Source: Actinoplanes sp. TBRC 11911 (GTDB lineage Bacteria; Actinomycetota; Actinomycetes; Mycobacteriales; Micromonosporaceae). From it: a DNA stretch of 64,000 nt. This document shows, in pieces, positions 31,617-39,367 of the stretch; the stretch's first letter is position 1; every line of letters starts with the position of its first letter. The notes below the pieces were generated by a model, which did no database searches, was not told the DNA's origin, and saw only the letters and a program-made list of their open reading frames with translations. The DNA lies in NCBI RefSeq assembly GCF_012933445.1, contig NZ_JABBNC010000014.1:1-64000 (forward strand), read 5' to 3'. The translations under genes and the position numbers were made by a program.

Positions 31617-32516
31617 GTGAAAAGCGACGAGATCGCGGTGCTGGCCAACCCGAGAGCGGGGCGCGGCCGGCACCGCGATCTGGTTTCCGGGGTGGTGCGA
31701 CGGCTCGGGGCGGCCGGTCATCCGGTTCGGACCCTGACGGCGGCCAGTAGTGAAGAGGCCGAAGAGGCGTGTCAGGCGGCCGTGGCCGGTGGTGCGGCCG
31801 CGGTCGTCGCGATCGGTGGGGACGGGACGGTCCATCGTGTCCTGCAGGCCGTCGCGGGGACGACGGTGCCGCTGGGAGTCGTGCCGGCGGGTACCGGCAA
31901 CGACTTCGCGGCGGGCACCGGCGTACGGGGAAACCTGTTTGAGGCCGCGGAGGCGATCGGCGCGGCCCTGCGTGACGGGAGTGACCACCGCATCGATCTG
32001 GCTCGCATTGAGCGAGCGGGGCAGTCCGACCGGTGGTTCGGGGCGGTGCTGGCGGCGGGGATCGACGCGCTGGTCAACGAGCGGGCGAACCGGATGCGCT
32101 GGCCGCGTGGGCCCCGGCGGTACGACCTGGCGATCGCGCTGGAGCTCGTGCGGCCGCGGCCCCGGGTCTACGAGCTGGTGCTCGACGACGCCGATCACGG
32201 ATTCGAGGGGACGCTGGTGGCGGTCGGGAACTGCGCCAGCTACGGGGGCGGGATGCGGATCCTGCCGGACGCCGACCCGGCCGACGGGTTGCTCGACGTG
32301 GTGATCGCGGAGCCGTTGGGGCGGGCCGCGCTGGTGCGCCTGAAACCGCGGATGCGTCGTGGGACGCATGTGCGTGACCCGCGGGTGACGGTCTTCCGGG
32401 CGAGGCGAGTGCGGCTGCGGTCCGAGGGCGTCGTCGGGTACGCGGACGGGGAGCGTGTCGGGCCGCTGGCCTTCGAGATCTCGTGTGTGCCGGGTGCGGT
32501 TCGGTTGCTGCGGTGA
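31617..32516 (+). CDS. diacylglycerol/lipid kinase family protein
   Basis: A 299-residue soluble lipid kinase of the DgkB/YegS family. It shows AVLANPRAGRG, the ATP-binding VVAIGGDGTVHRVLQAV, PLGVVPAGTGNDFA and a C-terminal GNCASYGGGMRILPDADPADG motif. It phosphorylates diacylglycerol or a related lipid with ATP. GTG 31617 follows TACCCT (31605-31610) by 6 nt, a likely leaderless start; that box immediately follows the tatC stop. The downstream small gene overlaps its stop codon. Confidence 0.92.
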   Translation: MKSDEIAVLANPRAGRGRHRDLVSGVVRRLGAAGHPVRTLTAASSEEAEEACQAAVAGGAAAVVAIGGDGTVHRVLQAVAGTTVPLGVVPAGTGNDFAAGTGVRGNLFEAAEAIGAALRDGSDHRIDLARIERAGQSDRWFGAVLAAGIDALVNERANRMRWPRGPRRYDLAIALELVRPRPRVYELVLDDADHGFEGTLVAVGNCASYGGGMRILPDADPADGLLDVVIAEPLGRAALVRLKPRMRRGTHVRDPRVTVFRARRVRLRSEGVVGYADGERVGPLAFEISCVPGAVRLLR

Positions 32517-32851
32517 GTTCGCGGTCAGATTCCGTGGGGGCGGCCGAACGGGTAGGCATGTCGCTCTCGCTCGGTTCGTTCGCGTCCACCGCCGTTTCGA
32601 CGTTCAAGGGGCTGGCCGTCGCGGCCGCCGGCACCGAGGCGCGGTCCGCCGGGGACGCCGCCGCGCAGGCGCGGTCTGCCGGGGACGCCACGCAGGCGCG
32701 GCCCGCCGGCGGGGACGCCGCGTCGGTCGCCGTGGATGCTGCCGCTTCGGCGCCCGTCGTTGCGGCGCCGGTCGCGACCTCCGCCGAGCAACGCGAGCCG
32801 AAGGCCGCCATCGGTCGCCGGCAGGGCGCGAAGCTCGACGCCTACGCCTGA
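32513..32851 (+). CDS. Ala-rich hypothetical protein
   Basis: A 112-residue Ala/Ser/Gly-rich protein starting at GTG 32513 (GTGA overlap with the lipid kinase stop) or at ATG 32558 (MSLSLGSFASTAVSTF). Contains repeats of AxARSAGDA. No domain recognised and composition is low complexity. The C-terminal QREPKAAIGRRQGAKLDAYA is less biased. Codon usage fits the genome, so it is listed, but it could be a non-coding stretch. Confidence 0.4.
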   Translation: MSSRSDSVGAAERVGMSLSLGSFASTAVSTFKGLAVAAAGTEARSAGDAAAQARSAGDATQARPAGGDAASVAVDAAASAPVVAAPVATSAEQREPKAAIGRRQGAKLDAYA

Positions 32852-32875
32852 TTCCCGCTTACCGCCCGCCTGAGC

Positions 32876-32901
32876 GACATTTCCGAAATTTCGGAAATGT
32901 C
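32876..32901. terminator. 26-bp perfect palindrome between convergent genes
   Basis: GACATTTCCGAAA and its exact reverse complement meet at 32888/32889, flanked by GCCCGCC and GGCGGGC arms. This AT-rich palindrome sits between two convergent genes, so a bidirectional terminator is likely. An operator is an alternative because the perfect symmetry without a loop is unusual for a terminator. Confidence 0.6.
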
Positions 32902-32951
32902 CGGCGGGCCCCATCAGCCGTCGGCCGGCCCTCAAGCGGTGCAGTCGGCTC

Positions 32952-33686
32952 TCAGGCGGAGCAGCCGGCCAGCGCCAGCGTGGCGCCCAGGCCGTTCGGA
33001 CGGCCCGGCTCGGCCGCCGGCAGCACCAGCGCCGCACAACCCGCCTGGACCGCGCCCGCGTCCGCCGGGGAGTCCCCGACCATCAGCGTGCGCTCCGGGT
33101 CGGCCCCCAGCATCCCGCAGGCGCGCAGGAAGATCGCCGGGTCCGGCTTCGTGCGGCCGACCTCGTAGCTCAGCGCGAACGCGTCGACCAGGCCGTCCAG
33201 CCCCCACGCGGCGAAGTGCGGCCGGATGTCGAAACCGATGTTGCTGACGACCGCGACCTTGACACCCGCTTCGTGCAGCGTACGCAGGGTGGCCTCGGTA
33301 TCCGCGTACGGAAGCCAGCCGTCGGGGTCGAGCAGCCGATCGTAGAGCGCGTCCGCCAGGCCGTCGACATCCGTGGCGACCGTCGCGGCGAGTCCCGTGT
33401 AGGCGGCGCGGTGGCTCTCGGCGTACAGGTCACGGCTGGACCAATGATCGGCCAGATGCGGCGGCACCCGATGGGGCAGCGGGCCGCCCGCGCGCCCGGC
33501 CGTGACCAGGCGGTCGGCCAGCACCGTCGCACGTGCCTTGTCGATCTCGCGACCCCGAGCGAGCGCGGCCCTCTGGACCCAGCGAACCGAGTCCTCGACC
33601 TGCGCGAGCGTGCCGTGGAAGTCGAAGAGCACTGCATCCACGGGTGTTTGGGTCCTTTCCGCGGCTTCCGGCACGTGCTGCACCAT
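32952..33686 (-). CDS. HAD-family hydrolase
   Basis: A haloacid-dehalogenase-like hydrolase of 244 residues from ATG 33686, or 229 from GTG 33641. Motif I is VLFDFHGTLAQVED (nucleophile Asp; the second position of the DxD/DxH pair is His). Motif II is the Ser in VAVVSNIGFD, motif III Lys is in VGRTKPDPAIF, and motif IV is LMVGDSPADAGAV. GTG 33641 has a good GGAAAGGA ribosome binding site at 11 nt; ATG 33686 has a weaker GGGA. Divergent from helY. Substrate unknown. Confidence 0.88.
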   Translation of the reverse strand: MVQHVPEAAERTQTPVDAVLFDFHGTLAQVEDSVRWVQRAALARGREIDKARATVLADRLVTAGRAGGPLPHRVPPHLADHWSSRDLYAESHRAAYTGLAATVATDVDGLADALYDRLLDPDGWLPYADTEATLRTLHEAGVKVAVVSNIGFDIRPHFAAWGLDGLVDAFALSYEVGRTKPDPAIFLRACGMLGADPERTLMVGDSPADAGAVQAGCAALVLPAAEPGRPNGLGATLALAGCSA

Positions 33687-33732
33687 ACCGACCGGTCCCA
33701 GGCGATCGCGGACCGACTGCCGGTGCTGCAAC

Positions 33733-33755
33733 TTGTCGTACCGACGAACTAGCCT
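33733..33755 (+). promoter_or_regulatory. PafBC/RecA-NDp-like promoter of helY
   Basis: TTGTCGTAC (33733-33741), 8 nt, TAGCCT (33750-33755), then 7 nt to ATG 33763. Upper box and -10 box are identical to those of the RecB-like gene promoter (10686-10664), and the spacing matches TTGTCRGTG-N8-TANNNT. Confidence 0.78.
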
Positions 33756-33762
33756 TGTGTTC

Positions 33763-36519
33763 ATGACGAGTCCCGCCGAACGGTATGCGGAATCGAAGCG
33801 GCGGGCGGCCCGGCAGGCCGAGTTTCCGGCGCTCGACGACTTCATGCTCGACATCGGCTTCGATCTGGACGATTTCCAGCGGTCGGCCTGCGAGAGCCTG
33901 GAGCGTGGCAGCGGCGTGCTCGTGTGCGCGCCCACCGGCGCCGGCAAGACGGTGGTGGGCGAGTTCGCGGTGCACCTGGCGTTGCGCGCGGGCCAGCGCA
34001 AATGCTTCTACACCACGCCGATCAAGGCGCTGTCCAACCAGAAGTACCACGACCTGGTGCAACGCTACGGCGCCGACAAGGTCGGCCTGCTGACCGGCGA
34101 CAACGCGATCAACGGGGACGCCCCGGTGGTGGTGATGACCACCGAGGTCCTGCGCAACATGCTGTATGCGGGGTCCGCCAGCCTCAACGGCCTGGCGTAC
34201 GTGGTGATGGACGAGGTGCACTACCTCGCCGACCGGTTCCGCGGCGCGGTCTGGGAAGAGGTGATCATCCACCTTCCGGCGTCCGTGACCCTGGTCTCAC
34301 TGTCCGCGACGGTCAGCAATTACGAGGAGTTCGCCGACTGGCTGGTCACCGTGCGCGGCGAGACCGAGGTGGTGGTCAGCGAGCACCGTCCGGTCCCGCT
34401 CTGGCAGCACATGCTGGTCGGCCGGCGCATGCACGATCTGTTCCACGACGCCGACGCCGCCAAGAAACACGACGTGCACCCCGAGCTGCTGCGCTACACG
34501 CGCGAGATGATGCGCCGGCTCGATCTCACCGAGCGGGCCGGTCCCGGCGGTTATCGCGGCGGCCGTGGCCGGCGCTGGCAGCCGCCGCCCCGGTACGAGG
34601 TGGTCGACCGGCTGGAACGCGCCGACCTGCTGCCCGCGATCCTGTTCATTTTCAGTCGTGCCGGCTGCGACGCCGCCGTGCAGCAGTGCCTGGCCGCCGG
34701 GCTGCGGCTCACCAACGCCGACGAGCGCGCGGAGATCCGGCGCATCGCCGAGGCCAAGGTCGCCTCGATCCCGCGGGAGGATCTGTCCGTCCTCGGCTAT
34801 TGGGAGTGGCTCGACGGGCTCGAGCGTGGCGTCGCCGCGCACCACGCCGGCATGCTGCCCGCCTTCAAGGAGGCGGTCGAGGAGTGCTTCGTGCAGGGCC
34901 TGGTCAAGGCGGTGTTCGCCACCGAGACCCTGGCGCTGGGCATCAACATGCCGGCCCGCTGCGTCGTGCTGGAACGCCTGGTGAAGTTCAACGGCGAGGC
35001 GCACGTCGACCTGACGCCGGGGGAGTACACCCAGCTCACCGGCCGGGCCGGGCGCCGGGGCATCGACGTCGAGGGCCACGCGGTGGTGCTGTGGAGCCCC
35101 GAGGTCGACCCGCGGCACGTCGCCGGTCTGGCGTCCACGCGGACTTATCCGTTGCGGTCGTCGTTCCGCCCGTCGTACAACATGGCCGTCAATCTTGTCG
35201 GCACGGTCGGCGCGGACCAGGCGCGCGACCTGCTGGAGTCGTCGTTCGCGCAGTTCCAGGCCGACCGCTCGGTGGTGGGGCTGGCCCGGCAGGTGCAGCG
35301 CAATGTGGACACCATGCAGGCGTACGCCGAGGACGCGGCCTGCCACCACGGCGACTTCGACGAGTATTTCGCGATCCGGGTCGCCATCGCCGACCGGGAG
35401 CGCGCGATGGCCCGCCAGGGTGCGTCGCAGCGGCGGAACGCGGCGGTGCAGTCGCTGGAGAAACTGCGCATCGGCGACGTCATCCGGGTGCCGCAGGGCC
35501 GCCGGTCCGGGCTGGCCGTGGTGCTCGAGGCACCGAGCGGCGGGTTCGGTGAGCCGCGGCCGCTGGTGCTCACCCAGGATCGCTGGGCGGGCCGGGTCAG
35601 CGCCGCCGACTTCTCCGGCGAGGTCGAGGTGCTGGACCGCATCCGTGTCCCGAAGCACTTCAACCACCGTTCGCCCGCCGCCCGCCGCGACCTCGCCGCC
35701 CAGGTCAGCGCGACCGGTCTGGACCGCCACGACGCCAAGAGCCGCCGGGGTCGGCGGGGCAACCCGGGCGAGGACGCGGAGATCGCGCTGCTCAAGGTGC
35801 AGCTCCGGCAGCATCCGTGCCACGCCTGCCCGGACCGTGAGGAGCACGCCCGCTGGGCCGAGCGCCGGCACCGCCTGCAGCGCGACACGGATGCGCTGCG
35901 CGACAAGGTGGCCGGGCGGACGGGTTCGCTGGCCCGCACGTTCGACCAGGTCTGCGCGGTGCTGACCGAGCGCGGCTACCTGTCCGCCGACGGCGAGGTC
36001 ACCGAGGCGGGCCGCATGCTGGGCCGCATCTGGTCCGAGGCGGATCTGCTGGTCGCCGAGTGCCTGCGCCAGGGCGTGTGGGAGGGTCTGGACCCGGCCG
36101 AGCTGGCGGCCGCGGTGTCGATGATGCTGTACGAGTCGCGCCGCGAGGGCGACGACCGCGCCTCGGTGCCGAAGGGCCCGATCACCGACGCCGTCGACGC
36201 CGGCACCAAGCTGTGGGCCGAGATCGCGGGCGACGAGGCCGAGCACGGCCTGTCGCTGACCCGCGAGCCGGACCAGGGTTTCGTGTGGCCGATGTACCGC
36301 TGGTCCCGCGGCGAGCCGCTGGCGAAGGTGCTGGCGAGCGGCCACAACTACGACGCCGACATGCCCGCCGGTGACTTCGTGCGGTGGGCGCGGCAGGTGC
36401 TGGACCTGCTGGGCCAGATCAAGGACGCGGCGTCGGCGTCGGCCGGAGTGCGGGAGACGGCGCGCAAGGCGATCAACGAGGTCAACCGGGGGGTGCTGGC
36501 CTACCAGGCCGGGATGTAG
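33763..36519 (+). CDS. helY: DEAD/DEAH-box (Ski2/Mtr4-like) helicase HelY
   Basis: A 918-residue superfamily 2 helicase close to mycobacterial HelY in type and genomic position. Motif I is CAPTGAGKTVVG, Ia TTPIKALSNQKY, II VMDEVHYL (DEVH), III SLSATVSN, V ETLALGINMPAR, VI QLTGRAGRRG. The C-terminal part holds a Cys-pair (HPCHACPDREEH) and the Ski2-type helical domain (DSHCT-like). ATG 33763 is leaderless, 7 nt after TAGCCT. Probable RNA or structured nucleic-acid unwinding; the damage-type promoter suggests a role under genotoxic stress. Confidence 0.94.
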   Translation: MTSPAERYAESKRRAARQAEFPALDDFMLDIGFDLDDFQRSACESLERGSGVLVCAPTGAGKTVVGEFAVHLALRAGQRKCFYTTPIKALSNQKYHDLVQRYGADKVGLLTGDNAINGDAPVVVMTTEVLRNMLYAGSASLNGLAYVVMDEVHYLADRFRGAVWEEVIIHLPASVTLVSLSATVSNYEEFADWLVTVRGETEVVVSEHRPVPLWQHMLVGRRMHDLFHDADAAKKHDVHPELLRYTREMMRRLDLTERAGPGGYRGGRGRRWQPPPRYEVVDRLERADLLPAILFIFSRAGCDAAVQQCLAAGLRLTNADERAEIRRIAEAKVASIPREDLSVLGYWEWLDGLERGVAAHHAGMLPAFKEAVEECFVQGLVKAVFATETLALGINMPARCVVLERLVKFNGEAHVDLTPGEYTQLTGRAGRRGIDVEGHAVVLWSPEVDPRHVAGLASTRTYPLRSSFRPSYNMAVNLVGTVGADQARDLLESSFAQFQADRSVVGLARQVQRNVDTMQAYAEDAACHHGDFDEYFAIRVAIADRERAMARQGASQRRNAAVQSLEKLRIGDVIRVPQGRRSGLAVVLEAPSGGFGEPRPLVLTQDRWAGRVSAADFSGEVEVLDRIRVPKHFNHRSPAARRDLAAQVSATGLDRHDAKSRRGRRGNPGEDAEIALLKVQLRQHPCHACPDREEHARWAERRHRLQRDTDALRDKVAGRTGSLARTFDQVCAVLTERGYLSADGEVTEAGRMLGRIWSEADLLVAECLRQGVWEGLDPAELAAAVSMMLYESRREGDDRASVPKGPITDAVDAGTKLWAEIAGDEAEHGLSLTREPDQGFVWPMYRWSRGEPLAKVLASGHNYDADMPAGDFVRWARQVLDLLGQIKDAASASAGVRETARKAINEVNRGVLAYQAGM

Positions 36520-36557
36520 TCACGGCGTACGCCCGCTGCCCGAAAACTGACCGTGGC

Positions 36558-36585
36558 TGTCGATTCCGGGGTGTCCCCGTTCGTG
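36558..36585 (+). promoter_or_regulatory. candidate ECF42-type promoter
   Basis: TGTCGA (36558-36563) followed about 17 nt later by a CGTG (36582-36585) upstream of the YCII gene. From memory, ECF42 sigma factors use a TGTCGA -35 element and control DGPF/YCII genes next to themselves. A CGGGG-TGT-CCCCG dyad (36567-36579) lies in the spacer. Confidence 0.5.
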
Positions 36586-36615
36586 TAGGGGTAGACAACG
36601 AACGAGGAGGACACC

Positions 36616-36948
36616 ATGAAGCAGTACCTGCTCAGCATCTACCAGCCCGACGGCGACCCGCCGCCGCCCGAGATCCTCGACCCGATCATGCAGGGCCTGG
36701 CCACGCTGAACGACGAGATGCGCGCGTCCGGCACCTGGGTCTTTCACGCGGGCCTGCACCCCGGCTCCACGGCCACCGTCGTCCGCGCGGGCGGGCTGCT
36801 CACCGACGGCCCGTTCACCGAGGGCAAGGAACATCTCGGCGGCTTCACCGTGATCAACGCGGAGGACCTGGACGAGGCGCTGACCTGGGCCGGACGCATG
36901 GCCGACATCGTCGCCCCGCTCCCGATCGAGGTTCGCCCGCTGGCGTGA
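36616..36948 (+). CDS. YCII/DGPF-domain protein
   Basis: A 110-residue YCII-related protein. The motif LLTDGPFTEGKEHLGGF is the DGPF signature. The N-terminus reads MKQYLLSIYQPDGDPPPPE. The role of these proteins is unknown; they form a ferredoxin-like alpha/beta barrel and are the characteristic partners of ECF42 sigma factors. ATG 36616 follows GAGGAGG. It is 11 bp upstream of the sigma gene, same operon. Confidence 0.9.
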   Translation: MKQYLLSIYQPDGDPPPPEILDPIMQGLATLNDEMRASGTWVFHAGLHPGSTATVVRAGGLLTDGPFTEGKEHLGGFTVINAEDLDEALTWAGRMADIVAPLPIEVRPLA

Positions 36949-36959
36949 GGAGGCTCGTC

Positions 36960-38270
36960 GTGGTGGACCGTCGTGGGGTCGAGGGGGTCTTCCGGCGCGA
37001 GTACGGGCGGGCCGTCGCGGTGCTCATCCGCTACTTCGGCGACATCGACCTCGCGGAGGAAGCCGTTCAGGAGGCTTTCGCGGCGGCCCTGGTGGACTGG
37101 GCGGCGCACGGGGTGCCGCCCAGTCCGGCCGGGTGGATCATCACGGCGGCACGGAACCGGGCGGTCGACCGGGTCCGCCGCGAAGCGGTGCGCGGCGGTA
37201 AGGAGGCGGAGGCGGTGCGGCTCATGGACACCTCACCACGTGCGGACGAACTGCGGCTGATCTTCATCTGCTGCCACCCCGCGCTGGGGCTTCCGGCGCG
37301 GGTCGCGCTCACGCTCCGGCTGCTCGGCGGGCTCGGCACTGCGGAGATCGCGCGGGCGTTCCTGGTGCCGGAGTCCACCATGGCGCAGCGTCTCGTGCGT
37401 GCCAAGGGGAAGATCCGGGATGCGGGCATTCCCTACCGGATACCGCGCGACGAGGAACTGCCGGACCGGCTGCCCGGGGTCCTGGCGGTGCTCTACCTGA
37501 TTTTCAACGAGGGGTACGCGGCGAGCGGCGGCGACACCCTCACCCGCGACGACCTGGCGGCCGAGGCGATCCGGCTGGCGCGGCGGCTCGTCGCTCTGAT
37601 GCCGGACGAACCCGAGGCGCGCGGGCTGCTCGCGCTCATGCTGCTCATCCACGCGCGACGCCCGGCCCGGGTGGGTGCCGACGGGCGGCTGATCCGGCTC
37701 GCCGACCAGGACCGCGGCCGGTGGAACGCGGGGCTTGTGTCGGAGGGGCGCGAACTCGTCCGGCAGTGCCTGCGGCGGGGGCGGCCCGGCCCCTACCAGA
37801 TCCAGGCGGCGATCAACGCCGTGCACAGCGACGCCGAGACCGATTGGCGACAGATCCTTTCCCTGTACGACCAATTGACCGTCCACGCCGGAGGGTCCGT
37901 GGTCGCGCTGCACCGGGCGGTCGCCGTCGCCGAGGTGCACGGTCCGGCCGTCGCGCTGGAGATCGTGGACGGGCTCGACGGGCTGGACGGGCACTACATG
38001 CGGGATGCCGTCCGGGCGGATCTGCTGCGGCGCCTGGGCCGGCGGCGGGAGGCGGCCGAGGCGTACCGGGAGGCTCGGGAGTTGACGTCGAACGCCGCCG
38101 AGAAGCGGTTTCTCGCGGAGAGCCTGGAGTCGGTGACCGGGCCGCCCGAGGTGGCCGAAGGCAGCACCGGGCCGCCCGAGGTGGCCGACGGCAGCGCCGG
38201 GCCGCCCGGGGTGGCCGAAGGCAGCGCCGCGCCGCCCGAGGTGGCCGACGGTGGCCGGGCTAGCCAGTGA
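36960..38270 (+). CDS. ECF42-type RNA polymerase sigma factor
   Basis: A 436-residue ECF sigma factor. Sigma-2 is VFRREYGRAVAVLIRYFGDIDLAEE and sigma-4 is LRLLGGLGTAEIARAFLVPESTMAQRL. A long C-terminal TPR-like domain (about 175-390, YLIFNEGYAAS, DLAAEAIRLARRL, QAAINAVHSDA) replaces an anti-sigma factor, as in group ECF42. It pairs with the YCII gene. GTG 36960 is spaced for AGGAGG (36948-36953). The C-terminus carries four decapeptide repeats (GPPEVAEGS type) encoded by 30-bp units at 38136-38255. Confidence 0.9.
   Translation: MVDRRGVEGVFRREYGRAVAVLIRYFGDIDLAEEAVQEAFAAALVDWAAHGVPPSPAGWIITAARNRAVDRVRREAVRGGKEAEAVRLMDTSPRADELRLIFICCHPALGLPARVALTLRLLGGLGTAEIARAFLVPESTMAQRLVRAKGKIRDAGIPYRIPRDEELPDRLPGVLAVLYLIFNEGYAASGGDTLTRDDLAAEAIRLARRLVALMPDEPEARGLLALMLLIHARRPARVGADGRLIRLADQDRGRWNAGLVSEGRELVRQCLRRGRPGPYQIQAAINAVHSDAETDWRQILSLYDQLTVHAGGSVVALHRAVAVAEVHGPAVALEIVDGLDGLDGHYMRDAVRADLLRRLGRRREAAEAYREARELTSNAAEKRFLAESLESVTGPPEVAEGSTGPPEVADGSAGPPGVAEGSAAPPEVADGGRASQ
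38136..38255. repeat. 30-bp coding repeat at the end of the sigma gene
   Basis: Four 30-bp units (38136, 38166, 38196, 38226) of the form ACCGGGCCGCCCGAGGTGGC plus ten bases, encoding T/A-G/A-P-P-E/G-V-A-E/D-G-S. They form a disordered acidic tail absent from most ECF42 relatives. Copy number could change without frame loss. Confidence 0.85.
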
Positions 38271-38336
38271 GAGCCTGGCTTATGTGGCTGAGGCTCTCGG
38301 CCATTCTGCGTCTCAGCGTGAGTCGCTGTACTGAGA
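38269..38336. promoter_or_regulatory. two inverted repeats before the NmrA-like gene
   Basis: GAGAGCC (38269-38275) pairs with GGCTCTC (38292-38298), and TCTCAG (38311-38316) with CTGAGA (38331-38336). The second lies immediately before ATG 38340 and could overlap its promoter (TGTACT at 38327-38332, 7 nt before the start). First dyad may act as terminator of the sigma operon; second as operator. Confidence 0.4.
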
Positions 38337-38339
38337 GGC

Positions 38340-39095
38340 ATGAATAACACGACGCTTCTCATCGGCGGTACCGGCAAGACCGGGCGCCGGGTCGCGGAAC
38401 GACTGACTGCACAAGGGATCGATGTCCGAATCGGATCACGACGGGGTGAGCCGCGCTTCGACTGGGACGACGAGGGGACGTGGGCGCCGGCGCTGGACGG
38501 GGTGCGCGCGGCGTACATCACCTTTTATCCGGACTTAGCGCTCCCGGGCGCCGCCGAGAAAGTCGGCAGAATCGCGCAACTGGCTGCTGGTATGGGCGTA
38601 CGGCATCTGGTCCTGTTGTCGGGGCGCGGTGAAGAGGTCGCGCAGGCGGCGGAGCGCGCGATGCAGGAGGCCGGCACCGCCTGGACCGTGGTGACGTGCG
38701 CCTGGTTCAGCCAGAATTTCAGCGAGGACTTCCTGCTGGACGCGGTGCTCGCCGGCGAGATCGTGATCCCGGCCGGGGCCATGGTGGAGCCGTTCGTCGA
38801 CGTGGACGACATCGCCGACGTGGTGGCCGCGGCCCTCACCGACCCGCGTCATCACGGCAAACGGTACGAGCTGACCGGACCGCGCGCGCTCAGCTTCGAC
38901 GACGTCGCGGCCGAGCTGAGCCACGCCACCGGACGGACGATCACGTACCGGCCGGTGAGCGGCACCGAGTACGCCCAGATCCTGCGCGAGCACGGCCTGC
39001 CGGTGGAGCTCGGCGACGTGTTCACGACCGTGCTCGACGGCCGCAACGCCCAGCCGGCGGACGGCGTGCGCGAGGCGCTGGGCCGGCCCGCCTAG
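38340..39095 (+). CDS. NmrA/NAD(P)H-binding (SDR-like) protein
   Basis: A 251-residue atypical short-chain dehydrogenase. The dinucleotide motif is LLIGGTGKTGRRVAERL; later come HLVLLSGRGEE, WTVVTCAWFSQNFSED and PFVDVDDIADVVAAAL, as in NmrA/YtfG-type quinone oxidoreductases or redox sensors. There is no classical YxxxK, so catalysis in the SDR sense is unlikely. It is followed by a repeat-rich promoter region and an AraC-type regulator that may control it. Substrate unknown. Confidence 0.88.
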   Translation: MNNTTLLIGGTGKTGRRVAERLTAQGIDVRIGSRRGEPRFDWDDEGTWAPALDGVRAAYITFYPDLALPGAAEKVGRIAQLAAGMGVRHLVLLSGRGEEVAQAAERAMQEAGTAWTVVTCAWFSQNFSEDFLLDAVLAGEIVIPAGAMVEPFVDVDDIADVVAAALTDPRHHGKRYELTGPRALSFDDVAAELSHATGRTITYRPVSGTEYAQILREHGLPVELGDVFTTVLDGRNAQPADGVREALGRPA

Positions 39096-39135
39096 GATTT
39101 CGCGGACTATGCAAGGGACGCCGCGGCCACCAGCG

Positions 39136-39360
39136 TGTGGAAAGTCTGAGGTCTTGCCGGCCGGGTCTCTCCGGGCCTGGCCGGCTGGTGTGGAAAGTCT
39201 GAGGTGGTGCCGGCCTGGTCTCTCCATGCCTGGCTGGCTGGTCTGGAAAGTCTGGGGCATGGCCGGCCGATGGGCAAAGTCCGGCCGCCCGGCCTGTGGA
39301 AAACCTGGGGCGAGGCCGCCGCTGTGGAAAACGCCGGCTCGGGCCGCCGGTCTGGAAAGC
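39136..39360. repeat. iterated TGTGGAAAGTCTG repeats upstream of the AraC-type gene
   Basis: T(G/C)TGGAAA(G/A) occurs six times, at 39136, 39189, 39242 and 39295 (period exactly 53 bp) and then at 39323 and 39351 (period 28 bp). The first two 53-bp units are nearly identical, including GTCTGAGG and TGCCGGCC; later ones decay. The array ends directly at ATG 39368. It may be a minisatellite or a set of regulator-binding direct repeats. Confidence 0.85.
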
Positions 39361-39367
39361 TTGACGG

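Noticed and set aside
34297..36345. Long minus-strand open frame opposite helY
   Set aside because: Antisense shadow from strong GC3 bias; no domain and the plus strand encodes a full helicase.
39136..39360. Possible CRISPR array with 53-bp periodicity
   Set aside because: The whole 53-bp unit is repeated with decay, not a short repeat with variable spacers.
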